DNA of 62,000 bases, from the NCBI RefSeq assembly GCF_026151205.1, contig NC_087075.1:1171911-1233910 (forward strand), in the 5' to 3' direction. A program made the translations under genes and the position numbers. Source of the stretch: Bolinopsis microptera. Lineage: Eukaryota > Ctenophora > Tentaculata > Lobata > Bolinopsidae. Positions 22,073-37,000 of this stretch are shown piece after piece; position 1 is the first letter of the stretch, and each line of letters opens with the position of its first letter. The notes below the pieces were generated by a model that had not been told where the DNA came from, did no database searches, and saw only the letters and a list, made by a program, of their open reading frames with translations.

Positions 22073-25000
22073 ATGGCAGCTGAAGTGGAAGATGCGGGAT
22101 TGATGGACACTTTGGAAGATGAAGAAGACGAAGATCAAGAAGGATCTCAGTGGTTTAACAATACATTGAAGAAGAAATAGGTGAAATATGTTCTTTAAAT
22201 CCATTTAGAATAAATATTTGATAATATAGTACATCAAATTCGTATTATATAACTAAAATTCGTAATAAAACTAAAAGTGAATTTTTTTACACGTGACCGA
22301 TAACCTCTTGTTTCTCAGACCGAAATAAGCTTTGAAAGCCTTATATTTTACAAATGTTGTTGATTGATCATTACAGTATCTTACTAGTGTAATATTGATT
22401 ATTGTTTACAGTATCTTATATGTTCCTCTTATTGACTACAGGGGAACCCAATTTCTAATTATGACAGCAAGTTTGTTACAGTTCACAACCAGAAAACTCC
22501 GTATATGCAAGACACTGACGAAGAAGTGGGAAAGTGATGCATTTTCAGAAGAAGACTCTCTCTTCTTCTCAGAGGAGGAGGATAACATGAGCGCGTACAC
22601 AGAACATAAGGAGAAGGAGTTCGGTCATCAACGAAAACAGCTCAACTCGGGGTTAGAACTGGGGGGGGGGGGGGGGGGGGCGGAGGGGGGGGGGGGAAGT
22701 AAACTCGGGGTTAGAACTTGTTTGAAATTTAGTTATATTCTATTATAATACTTAAGAGAGCTATATTCCCAATAAACTTGAGTGTACTAGTAGTATAGTA
22801 TATAACTACAGCTGTACTAGTATATAATAACTAGTATTCACTACTTTACCCTACCAGGCTGAAGTGGCACACGCAAAACAACAGTTACCACTCAGCTACT
22901 ACACCGAATCGCGCTCGCCTCGAGCGGATAGACCCCCCCCGTCGCCCCTCTAGTTGCTAGTAGACTGGAAGAGAGGAAGTTGAACAGGTAAATTATTTGT
23001 TATACAGCAGGGTGTAGACAATTTTGCGTGAAATTTTAGCTTACCCAAGCCTTAGAGACTATAATTACATGACTTTCTGAGGATTAGTTCCTTGCCAGTC
23101 TTGATCATTCGAGAGCAATCTTTTCTACTTACAGTTTAGTACTGCAAACGAAGTTCAAAAGAAGTAATTTCGTCGATAATCCACGAAGTAAGACGTTAAT
23201 GTGGTATTACATATCGCCAGACTTGGCCTTCGGCTGCTTCCACTGATTTCCGAGATGGAGTCCGCCCGACTATATTTTATTGCGTCAGTTAAGGGCGAGA
23301 AAGAGAGCTTTTATTCTCATCATCTACAGTTTTCTATATGTTTCGCTATGCCTAGCCTCGACGGGTACGAGCTGTGCACTTTAGTCAAATGAATATTTCG
23401 GCAAAAATTCACCGGAAAAAAAAAAAAATTACCACATAAATCCGTACTCCTTATAAATGTATTAACCAAGTCTGGAATCGAACTTTATAAACACGCTAGT
23501 ATTCATAAAGCGTATCTCTCTGTCCCACCCCCCCACCCACAGAGCCTCATAACACAAAGTTCAGACAATTGTCTACTGACAGTTTTGAATTTGTATTTCG
23601 ATATTCTGAAGGTAAAGTTGAAAAAATATTGTTATCATAATATATGTTATATGTAACACTTCCAATAATCTGACACCCTGCCTGTATACAAAATTATCTT
23701 ATTGTTGCTTTGTATCTCCTGTCTTTTTCTGCGATAAACTTTAAAGGTTAAACATTAATTTCATGGTCCATCAAGTTTCTTGTACTGATTGTCTTATCAC
23801 AGACTCTACTTTATTGCAGTGCAGGAGCAGACAGAAAGGTCTTCAAAAAGAGCTAGCTGTAACGGAGAACGAGATTACAGCGAGTCAGGGGAACATGTTA
23901 GTGATTATTATATTATTATATATTACCTTTCTAGTATTTTATAATTATGAAACTCTAGCTTCGTCTCCAAAAATCAAATATTATCGACCTATCATAGACA
24001 TAAGAGCGAAAAAAGATAACTATTAATATCATGTTCACGATAAAGAGTGCTATCGTAATTCTTTAACTTATTCATTAAACTTCAGAGGATTTGATTTATT
24101 ATTATCTATTATTTATGACTTTTATGTTAATTTAAGCCAAATCTAATTCGATTTGTTCTGGGACATTGCACTGATCAAATATCCCCTATTTAGTCCGAAC
24201 GTGCAACGACTGACTAACTTGAAGAATCGTTTAAACAATGAGTTACAGGCTGAGTTGCAGCTGGAAAAAAGTTTGGAGGAATACGTCAAATCCCAAGAGT
24301 GAGTTTTTCAGTTTTTAATGGCTTAAACTTTCGTTCATTCCTCAGATCTGGCTATCATCTTTAAAAGTTAAATATTTCCCGTAAATTATTGGGTAGTCAT
24401 ATCAGATTTACCGACCACGAAGGGTAGACAGTAAGGTAAACTTGTTTACCCTTATATCTACCCTAATGTCTACCCTAATATCTACCCTAATGTCTACCCT
24501 AATATCTACCCTAATGTCTACCCTAATGTCTACCCTAATGTCTACCCTAATATCTACCCTAATGTCTACCCTAATGTCTACCCTAATGTCTACCCTAATG
24601 TCTACCCTAATGTCTACCCTTAATGTCTACCCTAATGTCTACCCTAATGTCTACCCTAATTTCTACTCTAATTTCTACCCTAATGTCTACCCTAATGTCT
24701 ACCCTAATGTCTACCCTAATGTCTACCCTAGTGTCTACCCTAATGTCTACCCTAATGTCTACCCTAATGTCTACCCTAATGTTTACCATTAGTTGTATGA
24801 GACCAACCCGTCAGGTTGGCTCTGAACCAAGTAGTACACGAGAAGGGACAGTACCAGCACTTGGAACTGATGTTAAGCACCAAGGAGAAGACACTGGCTG
24901 ATGTCAAGTCTAACCTAATGCATGAGAGGTTGGTCATTTGTATTTTATTGTAGAATTGGTTTATAAAAAATTGGGGCGGGAGACTCTCTAATTAACATTA

Positions 25001-28000
25001 TCAGCTCCTATGAAGTATGATCTGACATTATGTTTTCGTTTTTTCGTTCTTTGCGGCCAATGATCAATCAACTCCATCGCCATACATTTATACGTACATT
25101 GGACATACATCTTTAAAAGTTAGTAAAATATTCAGTATTCTAAGTATAATATTATATTATGTGAGGTTGTCTCTCTGGTCGTAGATATTTCCAGTTATGG
25201 GCTTTGTATTAGAAGAGGTGAAGCCTAGAAAAGGGCTCGATGTTACACTATTATCAGTTTTGTGTCCTCCACTTGTCCCACGGGACCCTCCCCCAGACCC
25301 CCAGAATATCAGTTTAAACGCCTTCAGCTTTGTTGGTCGGAGCACATTACTTTGATTCTGGTCTACATTGGTGATTTCAAGTGACCACCTCCCATACGGG
25401 GCCTCATCCCAGAAGTGAACTGACATGAAGCCCCAGTTTTTAAAGCCTGCATTCCAGCGACTACCTCCCCTATCATAAGGTCTCTTACTGAGAAGGTTAC
25501 TAGTGGTCCCACTGGGAGAAGTTAATCTCACCACCACGTCTCCTCTGGTACGGGGTGTGCTGATTGTCAGGAACAGTTGGACATGTTCCAACTTGTTAAG
25601 ATAATCTCCAAACACTCCGCTCCCCCTGCAATACTTTGGGAAGATTGTTAACCTCAGCCTCAGTGACCGTTGGGGACGTACAGGAAGGTTAGGATTAGTG
25701 GCTGTGAGGGCCGCACATCTCCGATGAGCAGCAACTGTTGCCCAATTTCGAGCTAAGTCCACCATTTTTGTTGCATCAAGAACTCCGAAGCCAAGTTTAG
25801 GATGAAATCTGTGACCGGCCCCGTTGGTGGTCCAGTGATTCTCTCTATCAATTGAGTGACTGTGCGCAGTCCTCACAATAACATGCTGCATATCTCTCCA
25901 GGTTAGCGCGGGGTTTGCTTGTAATACTAGAGCTAAGATACCAGCTGCAATAGGAGAAGCAGCTGAAGTGCCAGTGTGCCCGCCTGTGCAAGTATTGTGT
26001 ATATCAGTGGTGAACATCCTATCTGTTCTCACGTGACTATAGGAATAAGTTGAAGCCAGAGTACAAGCACAGAGCTCACTGTAAGTTGGAGGGCGGTGTT
26101 TTGAAGAGATTGCACTGATAGCGATAGTGTAGATACTGGAGACATACCCGTCTACATTACAGTCATCTTTAGCTCCTCCCCCATTTCCACTAGCCCACAC
26201 GTAGATAGAGCCCTTACCGTGCCGTCCTTTCCTTGCTCCTTCTTTTAGAGCTGTCCTGGTGCAACCGTAAGGACCATCTACAGTTCTTCCATCATCATCA
26301 GGTCCCCAGGACATGCTGTAAATATCAATGTAGTTCCTCTTGTAACCCAGACTCTGACACTCAGTGTCATCAGTAACCACGCCATCCATCATCCGTATCC
26401 CCCCAATACTCGCGCCAAATGCTGCCCCAACACCACACTTTGAGTTGTTTGCGGAGGCAGCCACTTGTCCGGCACAACGTGTCCCGTGGAAGTTGACTTC
26501 TGGGTGTCCGTAATTCGGAGAAGGGTCAAAATCGTTGTTATTGAAATCGTAACTAGCTTCAGGATCCCAGTTATCTTTCAGATCATCGTGTGTTTTTTCT
26601 ACTCCATCGTCTACAATGGTCACTTTAACTCCTTTTCCTGTTATCCCTTGCTTCCAAACTCCCTCTATATTCATGAGTAACAACCGAGCAGTGGAAAATC
26701 GCCGGTTGTTATTAAAATACCACTGTTTACTAAAGTGCGGATCGTTAAAATCGCAACACTCGTCCGGATTGAAAATAGCTCTGGTTTTTCTGGAAAGTTC
26801 TCTGTTGTATTGTGCAAATCTGACTCCTTTTTCGTGGAATAGCAGGTTTGTGATATTGTGCACTTCCTCCGCTCTCTGCAGGTCTCGTCTCTGTCTTCTC
26901 CAATATTCGTCATCTGATCTTGTCTCCAGAAGAAACACGTGCTCTAGACTCCCTCTCTGAAAAATTATTTGGTAAAATGTTTGGGCTATTTATCGCAAAT
27001 AAATTATGTTTCGCGGTAACTCAAATTGCGAGGCCAGTGTTTATCTTTAATGAACAATGGAAAAAAAAAATATTTAATGTTCATAAAGCTGGCGTGAATA
27101 TTGCTGAAATGAATACGACCACAAATTAAGGTTACAAAATATGACATTTTACTTACGTTTCCTCTATTAACTAGATTGTACTTTGTGGCGATTTTGTTAA
27201 CAGCCCGGTGACCCCCGGTTTTTATGCTAATAAGCCATGCTACTTTACTTGTAATAACTCCAAATATATTGAGCAATAGCAATAGCAGAAGGTCTTGCTT
27301 TTTCATAATCTCTGGGGAAAATAGAAACTTGTAAATTAATGATAATATTACAGATATAAATGTTTTAAATTGTACTATATATAATTAATCGTATTACTGA
27401 TAGTAGATGTAATAATTCACATTATAAAGTAAAGTCGAGTACTGTTATTAAGTTCCATTTGATGATTCTTCCAAGAAAATTTCTGATCTTTCTGAACAGT
27501 TTAAATGGCAATGTTACTTGAAATTATGTTACGAACGAAATTCGAGGTCATAATATTCTTATAATGAAACTTTAATGAAACTATTGAGAGTCACACTAAT
27601 AGTCATGGATCTGACGACATTCCCGTCTATATAACTTCCGCCCCGGGGTTTGAGACTTGGAATACCTCAAGGAACCCATTAGAAACAAATTTGGCTTGGG
27701 TAGAAATTTTGGCTATGGGGCAGTTTTGCGCAATCGACCACGCCCTTTTTTGGCGCTTTTGCAACTTTAGAATCAAAATAACTCCACTTCTAATTGGAAT
27801 AAGAAGCTCAGCTTGGCTTTAAAGTTGTTCAGAATCATCACATTTAGGGGGGTAGAGCATAATTTTAAAGTCAACAGACATCGGGTTGTTGAGTTATGTG
27901 ACCACACCCTTATTTACCCTCGCGAGTCGTGATTTTCACACTCAATACGAGATATCTCGGCTTCTGATTGAGCTACGTGCTCATCTTGGGCATTAAAATG

Positions 28001-31000
28001 TTCAGAATCATCCCATTGAGTAGGGTAGACCACAATTTCAAAGTCCTCAGATGTCAGGTTGTTGAGTTATTAGGCCCCAACCTGTTTTTACGCTCTCGCG
28101 GGTAGCGATTGCAGCGCTTAAAATCAAAATAACTCAGCTTCCAATTGAAGTTAGGAGCAAAACTCGGGCAGCAAAATGTTCACAATCATCACATTGAGTG
28201 GGGTAGAACGTAGTTTCAAAGTCCTCAGACGTCAGGTTGTTGAGTTATTAGGCCCACACCATAATATTTACGCTCTCGCGAGTCGCGAGTCGACACTTAA
28301 AATCAAAATAACTCGGCTTCTGATTAGAGTTAGGAACAAAAGTTGGGCATGGAAATGTTCAGAATTATCACATTAAGTGGGGTAGAACGTGGTTTCAAAG
28401 TTCTCAGGCGTCAGGTTGTTGAGTTATTAGGCGGAACCCTATTTTTATGCTCTCGCGAGTCGCGAGTCGACACTTAAAATCAAAATAACTCGGCTTCTGA
28501 TTAGAGTTAGGAACTAAACTTGGGCATAAAAATGTTCAGAATCATCACATTGAGTGGGATAGAACGTAGTTTCAAAGTCCTCAGACGTCAGGTTGTTGAG
28601 TTATTAGGCCCACACCATAATATTTACTCTCTCGCAAGTCGCGAGTCGACACTTAAAATCAAAATAACTCGGCTTCTGATTAGAGTTAGGAACTAAACTT
28701 GGGCATAAAAATGTTCACAATTCTGGACATTTCTATGCCCAAGTTTAATTCCTAACTCTAATCAGGAGCAGAGTTATTTTGATTTTAAGCATAGAATCAC
28801 TACTTGCGAGAGCGTAAAAATAGGGTTCCGCCTAATAACTCAACAACCTGACGTCTGAGGACTTTGGAACTAAGTTCTATCCCACTCAATGTGATGATTC
28901 TGAACATTTTTATGCCCAAGTTTAGTTCCTAACTCTAATCAGAAGCAGGATGGATTAAAGACCGTAGATCCAAAAAGTCTGTACCCTGGTTTTCTTAAAT
29001 TGATTATGTTTTATGTAGATCTAGAAGTACCCCTCTGCTTGTTGACGCTAGGTCTTACGCTGGTGCAAAACTTCAATCTGATCACAAAATTGTAAAAGCA
29101 ACTTTTGACCTCAGTAAACGTTACAAACTTTACAGTACTGCCAAACACAAAGTCAAGCAGTATAACACCAACTCATTGGTTTGTAGCAAAGATGTTCAAA
29201 GTTCTTTTCAACAAAATGCTGCTCAGAAGATTGAAACTGATACATCTGCCCAGTCAGTCACTGAAAGTTTTAACAACCTTTTCGAGGCGGTTAAAATTGC
29301 TGCATCTGAAACAGTGGGTATGAAAAGAAACACAGCCAAACGTCACAGAACATCAGACCCACAAGTCGTCTCTATGTCAGAAAAGAGACACCAATTACTA
29401 CAACATTTAAACGACAACAAAATGCGTGACAGAACTATCCTGCGTAAGGAAATCAACAGACTCAAGAATGACATTGCAAAGCGCCTTATTACACTTGAAA
29501 CCGCTCATGCCGACCTTCTAGCTGAGACGATCAACTCCACTGATGATACCAGAAGAATGTTCGAAGCAACCAGAGCAATTTCAAGCACAAAGGACACTCC
29601 TCCTATTTCAGTATTCCTACCAGAAACAGAAGAACTTGCTCTCAATGACGAAGATAAGGCAGACATAGTCAAGAACTGGTTCATGGAACATTACACAGGC
29701 CCAGAACCCCCACTAGAACCTTTTGTTGGAGCTGCTAAGCCATTAGATACGCCTATAACTGCACTTGAAGTTGAGACAGCAGCCAAGAAACTAAAGAACG
29801 GTAAAGCCGTTGGTCCTGACAACCTCCCTAACGAATTCCTTAAGTATGCACCTCCTTCTTTCTACATGAAGTTTGCATCACTTATCAATGAGTCCTTTGA
29901 AAAACAAGAGCACGTTCAATCGTTCACTGAGGGATATCTTACCCCCCTACAGAAGCCTGGAAAACCAAAAGGACCAGTTAAGAGTCTGCGTCCCTTATGC
30001 CTTCTCAATGGAACTAGGAAAATCCTTTCCATGATAACACTCCAGCGTATTCAACAACAGATAGCAGACTACACTGGGCCATGGCAGAATGCCTATAAAT
30101 CAGGACACAGCTGCTCTAATATTGTCTGGACACAAAGGGTTCTTATTTCTGTTGTCAAGGAGAAACATTGGGAGTTTAGTAAAATGGGGATAGACATGTC
30201 ATCAGCCTTCGACACAATACATCGGTCAACTATCCTCAGGCTACTCGAAGATGCAGGATGCTCAGAAGATGACATAAGACTAGTTAGATATCTACTCGCT
30301 AACACCAAGCTCAGAATTAAGATCAAAAAGACGACATCGGGAGAGTTCGAAGTCACAATAGGAGCCTTTCAAGGTGACTGTTTGTCTGGCTCGCTGTTTA
30401 CCATGTACCTAGCTGGAGCACTCTACCACCTTAGAGTTGTTGTTATACATCTACGCCCAAATCCCCCCATATCTGAAAGCTCCCTTCCTTTAGAATGGGA
30501 ATATGCTGATGATGTGGACTTTGCTGATGAAGATGAGGATTCGTTACACCAGCTCCTTCCAATTTGCAAGGAAATTCTCTCAGAATGGAATTTGTTTGTA
30601 AATGAATCTAAAACCGAGTTTGTAAAGTGTTATCTGGCTGGAAGTAGTGAGAAGGACGAAAAAGGAGAACCTCTAAGAAATAGAGAACCTTGGAGGAAGT
30701 GTGTGTCCCTAGGCTCTAAGCTATGTAGTAAAGAAGACATACAGCATCGTATAATCCTTGGAAATGTTGCATTCGAAAAATACAAGAAAGTTTGGATGCA
30801 AGGATCTAAGATTAATCTGAAGACCAAGATTAAGATATACGAAGCATACGTTACATCTGTTATGCTCTATAACTGCAATAGCTGGGCTACCCCTCAGAAC
30901 CTATTTGACAAACTTGATGCATGTCATAGAAGACACCTGCGTCAAATATTGAAGATGACTTATCCCATTATTATCAGTAATAAAGCACTATATGAACGCT

Positions 31001-34000
31001 GTGGTGTAACACCGTTGTCAGAGCGAGTGACATATGCTCGCTGGAAAATGCTGGGACATGTCCTTCGCAGTGACTGCTCATCACCAGCTCAGAGAGCTCT
31101 TCAATTTGCTGTTAATGCGTTATTTACCATGAAAGGACGTGTTGGTCGACACCAAAGTAATCTTTTAAAGTTTATTATAAATGATTTGAATAAAAGAAAC
31201 CTACCATTACGTGATATTAATGATCTTTATGATCTTAGGGCTACTGCCTCTAACAGAGTTTTGTGGAGAAAATTATTTACCTCATAATTAACCTTTATTT
31301 TTCAGAGAACTGTTATGTTTTTTTGGGCACTTATCAGTCTCTTAAGATGTTTCTTTACTATTTCGAGATTGTTTTAAAAGTTAGATAATAATAATCAGAA
31401 GCCGAGTTATTTTGATTTTAAGTGTCGACTCGCGAGAGCATAAAAATAGGGTTCCGCCTAATAACTCAACAACCTGACGCCTGAGAACTTTAAAACCACG
31501 TTCTACCCCACTTAATATGATAATTCTGAACATTTCCATGCCCAACTTTTGTTCCTAACTCTAATCAGAAGCCGAGTTATTTTGATTTTAAGTGTCGACT
31601 CGAGACTCGCGAGAGCGTAAATATTATGGTGTGGGCCTAATAACTCAACAACCTGACGTCTGAGGACTTTGAAACTACGTTCTATCCCACTCAATGTGAT
31701 GATTCTGAACATTTTTATGCCCAAGTTTAGTTCCTAACTCTAATCAGAAGCCGAGTTATTTTGATTTTAAGTGTCGACTCGCGACTCGCGAGAGCATAAA
31801 AATAGGGTTCCGCCTAATAACTCAACAACCTGACGCCTGAGAACTTTGAAACCACGTTCTACCCCACTTAATGTGATAATTCTGAACATTTCCATGCCCA
31901 ACTTTTGTTCCTAACTCTAATCAGAAGCCGAGTTATTTTGATTTTAAGTGTCGACTCGCGACTCGCGAGAGCGTAAATATTATGGTGTGGGCCTAATAAC
32001 TCAACAACCTGACGTCTGAGGACTTTGAAACTACGTTCTACCCCACTCAATGTGATGATTGTGAACATTTTGCTGCCCGAGTTTTGCTCCTAACTTCAAT
32101 TGGAAGCTGAGTTATTTTGATTTTAAGCGCTGCAATCGCTACCCGCGAGAGCGTAAAAACAGGTTGGGGCCTAATAACTCAACAACCTGACATCTGAGGA
32201 CTTTGAAATTGTGGTCTACCCTACTCAATGGGATGATTCTGAACATTTTAATGCCCAAGATGAGCACGTAGCTCAATCAGAAGCCGAGATATCTCGTATT
32301 TAGTGTGAAAATCACGACTCGCGAGGGTAAATAAGGGTGTGGTCACATAACTCAACAACCCGATGTCTGTTGACTTCAACAACCTGACGTCTGAGGACTT
32401 TGAAACTACGTTCTACCCCACTCAATGTGATGATTGTGAACATTTTGCTGCCCGAGTTTTGCTCCTAACTTCAATTGGAAGCTGAGTTATTTTGATTTTA
32501 AGCGCTGCAATCGCTACCCGCGAGAGCGTAAAAACAGGTTGGGGCCTAATAACTCAACAACCTGACATCTGAGGACTTTGAAATTGTGGTCTACCCTACT
32601 CAATGGGATGATTCTGAACATTTTAATGCCCAAGATGAGCACGTAGCTCAATCAGAAGCCGAGATATCTCGTATTTAATGTGAAAATCACGACTCGCGAG
32701 GGTAAATAAGGGTGTGGTCACATAACTCAACAACCCGATGTCTGTTGACTTTAAAATTATGCTCTACCCCCCCTAAATGTGATGATTCTGAACAACTTTA
32801 AAGCCAAGCTGAGCTTCTTATTCCAATTAGAAGTGGAGTTATTTTGATTCTAAAGTTGCAAAAGCGCCAAAAAAGGGCGTGGTCGATTGCGCAAAACTGC
32901 CCCATAGCCAAAATTTCTACCCAAGCCAAATTTGTTTCTAATGGGTTCCTTGAGGTATTCCAAGTCTCAAACCCCGGGGCGGAAGTTATATAGACGGGAA
33001 TGTCGTCAGATCCTTGACTATAAAACTTTTACGAAGAATTTGAACAGTTAAAATAATAAATAACGGTAAATAACGGTAAATATAATATATAACAGTTAAC
33101 ATAGTATATAAATACTAGCACAACGTACGTCAGAATTTTGTTTATCAAATGTAAGGGAACACATAACTTCACTGAGATAATAAATATACGTTCATGTTTG
33201 GTAATATCATGAGAATGATATGAAAAAATTTACAGAATTAAAAAAAAGGTAATAATAGTATTACAGGGCTCCGAGACGGAGAAATCAGGATCATAATATA
33301 ATTTATAATATTACAATTCAATTTATGTCCATGTTAAAGTCTACGTGAAATAGCTGGAAACAATTAAGTCAGGAAAATATAAAAAATAACCGAGAACTAT
33401 ATCGAGTTTGGTGATCGAATTAGGCTGCCAACCTGATTTCTTCTAAATTAGAGAATTAAAGTTGAGACCACTAATAACCACTTTTAAAATCATGTAATAT
33501 GTATGTATATACTGTAATCTATAAATATGAAATTATTCCTATTTGTTTACTTGTCAGCTCACTGGGACTAGCAGTATAATAACATTACAAAACATAACAA
33601 GATACATTACACAACATAACAAGATACATTACAAAACATAACAAGATACATTACACAACATAACAAGATACATTACACAACATAACAAGATACATTACAC
33701 AACATAACAAGATACATTACAAAACATAACAAGATACATTACAAAACACAACAAGATACATTACACAACATAACAAGATACATTACACAACATAACAAGA
33801 TACATTACAAAACATAACAAGATACATTACAAAACACAACAAGATACATTACACAACATAACAAGATACATTACACAACATAACAAGATACATTACACAA
33901 CATAACAAGATACATTACACAACATAACAAAATACTTTACACAACATAACAAGATACATTACACAACATAACAAGATACATTACAAAACACAACAAGATA

Positions 34001-37000
34001 CATTACACAACATAACAAGATACATTACAAAACACAACAAGATACATTACAAAACATAACAAGATACATTACACAACATAACAAGATACATTACACAACA
34101 TAACAAGATACATTACAAAACATAACAAAATACTTTACACAACATAACAAGATACATTACACAACATAACAAGATACATTACAAAACACAACAAGATACA
34201 TTACACAACATAACAAGATACATTACAAAACACAACAAGATACATTACAAAACATAACAAGATACATTACACAACATAACAAGATACATTACAAAACATA
34301 ACAAGATACATTACACAACATAACAGGATACATTACAAAACATAACAAGATACATTACACAACGTAACAAGATACATTACACAACATAACAGGATACATT
34401 ACACAACATAACAGGATACATTACACAACATAACAGGATACATTACACAACATAACAAGATACATTATGATTTAGCCAAATAACGTACAAACGTTTTGAA
34501 AATACTTGAATATCAGTTAATATATATTAAGTATTAATACTAATGTAACCGTCAGAAAGCAGCGAGAAAAGAAGATCCTTTGTAACGCAGAGAGACAAGC
34601 TATAAACAATGAGCTACAAGAGAGTCTAGTTAACCTGGAACACGAGGACAGAACTAAAGCTGCTATTAATGCTGCTAGGAAAGCTCAAGCTGAAGGGCAA
34701 AGGTTAATTTGGAGCCTTAACCAATAAACATCACATCAGAAATGTAGATGGTGAAATTAACTTAAAGTGAAATTAAAGTGAAATTAAAGTGAAATTAAAA
34801 TGAAATTAAAGTGAAATTAAAGTGAAATTAAAGTGAAATTAAAATGAAATTAAAGTGAAATTAAAGTGAAATTAAAGTGAAAATTTAAGTGAAATTAAAG
34901 TGAAATTAAAGTGAAATTAACTTTAATAGCGACAAAATTCTGAATGTATCATGGATTATCTAAAGAATGTTTTAACGGCAGGTATGTAAAGGAAACATGG
35001 AAGAGAGTGAAGGAGCGAGAGAAGAGGGAGCAGGAGCTGGAGCGACAGGATGGAGAAAGAAGAGTAAAGATGCTGCTCCAGTACAAAGATAACCTTCACA
35101 AAACCCAACATAAGCTGAAGAAGAACTCAGTGAGGAAGAGGAAGATGGTGAAGGAGAAGGAGACCCAGAGGATGGCAGTCAGCGCTGAGGACAGGTTATT
35201 TGTTTATTTATATAAATTAGTTTTAAATTAATTAAGCAATTAATTATGTGACGTCTGACCAGTTATAATAATGTTATCTTATACAAAAGCATGGTCGGTA
35301 TCAAATTATTTGCAAGTTGCATAAAACCGATCATTTTATCACATTACTGCTATCGATATTGTTATCTATATAATCTGTTATATGCTTATATTATGTTATT
35401 ACTATCGATCACAGGCTGTAATTCACAGCTTTTCGTTATTTAAAACATATGCAATAAATAGTACAGTATATCACGTTATTTGAACAGTACTATATGGTCT
35501 GTAAGATGCATGATTTAAGATATTACACATATTGCACACAGCGGTTACTATAAACGTGCATGCTTTTCACTGATTGCTCGTTACCCTGCCCAGATTACAA
35601 GTATGTAAAATGTAAATGTAGCTCAGGGTCACTAAATTGGTATGGTTGTCCAACTCATCTGCAGATAAAGAATCAGGCGCGGTGATTTTACACAATATAA
35701 CCGTTTTATTTTAACACCACTTTTTGTGCAGGTTCCAGGCTACACAGCAACAAAAAGCATCTCAGAAAAAGTCTCAGTTCGAGTCAACCCAACGAGAAGC
35801 AAAATCAGCTCTTATAAGCAAAATACTAAACGAGGTCATTAATTAATTTCTTAATTTATAATTTATTTCTAATTTAGTTAATTATTTAAGAAATACTAAA
35901 CGAGGTATTGTAGACTGAACCAGCAAACGTCAAGAATTATTTGTACATTTAAAAAAGCATATTGGCTGATTAGTGCTTGATTAAGGACTTATGATTCACT
36001 TATAAGTGACCGATTAGTTTTTTGTGATTATTATTTGATACGTGCAGGAACAAGCGATAGAAAAGAGAAAGACCCAGCAACCTCAGCTATTCACTGACCG
36101 GCTGAAAGGAAGGCACAACAAACCAACACCTCAGAAGTACAAGCACATTATCGACCTTACTAAGTCGCCCCGTGGGACGGTATGTTTGAAAACAAGACAA
36201 CATTTCTTTCTAGATCAGCTCTAGGTTATAAACATTTCTTCCTAGATCAGCTCTAGGTTATAAACATTTCTTTCTAGATCAGCTCTAGTTTATAAACATT
36301 TATTTCTAGATCAGCTCTAGCTTATAAGCATTTCTTTCTAGATCAGCTCTTGTTTATAAACATTTCTTTCTAGATCAGCTCTAGTTTATAAACACTTCTT
36401 TCTAGATCAGCTCTAGTTTATAAACATTTCTTTCTATATCAGCTCTAGTTTATAAACATTTATTTCTAGATCAGCTCTAGCTTATAAGCATTTCTTTCTA
36501 GATCAGCTCTTGTTTATAAACATTTCTTTCTAGATCAGCTCTAGTTTATAAACACTTCTTTCTAGATCAACTCTAGTTTATAAACATTTCTTTCTAGATC
36601 AGCTCTAGTTTATAAAAATTTCTTTCTAGATCAGCTCTAGTTTATAAACACTTCTTTCTAGATCAGCTCTAGTTTATAAACATTTCTTTCTAGATCAGCT
36701 CTTGTTTATAAACATTTCTTTCTAGATCAGCTCTAGTTTATAAACATTTCTTTCTAGATCAGCTCTAGTTTATAAACATTTCTTTCTAGATCAGCTCTAG
36801 TTTATAAACATTTCTTTCTAGATCAGCTCGCTCTAGTTTATAAACATTTCTTTCTAGATCAGCTCTAGTTTAAAAACATTTCTTTCTAGATCAGCTCTAG
36901 TTTTAAAACATTTCTTTCTAGATCAGCTCTAGTTTAAAAATATTTCTTTCTAGATCAGCTCTAGTTTACATTAGTTATGGTAGTTTACAATACCAGTTGA

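Noticed and set aside
24442-24901. Tandem-repeat frames on both strands
   Set aside because: The 12-bp unit is a multiple of three and stop-free in several frames. The only real coding part is the CFAP74 exon at 24815-24928, in another frame.
28176-32068. Three similar 66-70-codon frames (28176-28376 plus; 31724-31512 and 32068-31868 minus)
   Set aside because: They are the same 178-bp unit of the fold-back arms read several times. The similarity comes from the repeat, and the orientation follows the arm.
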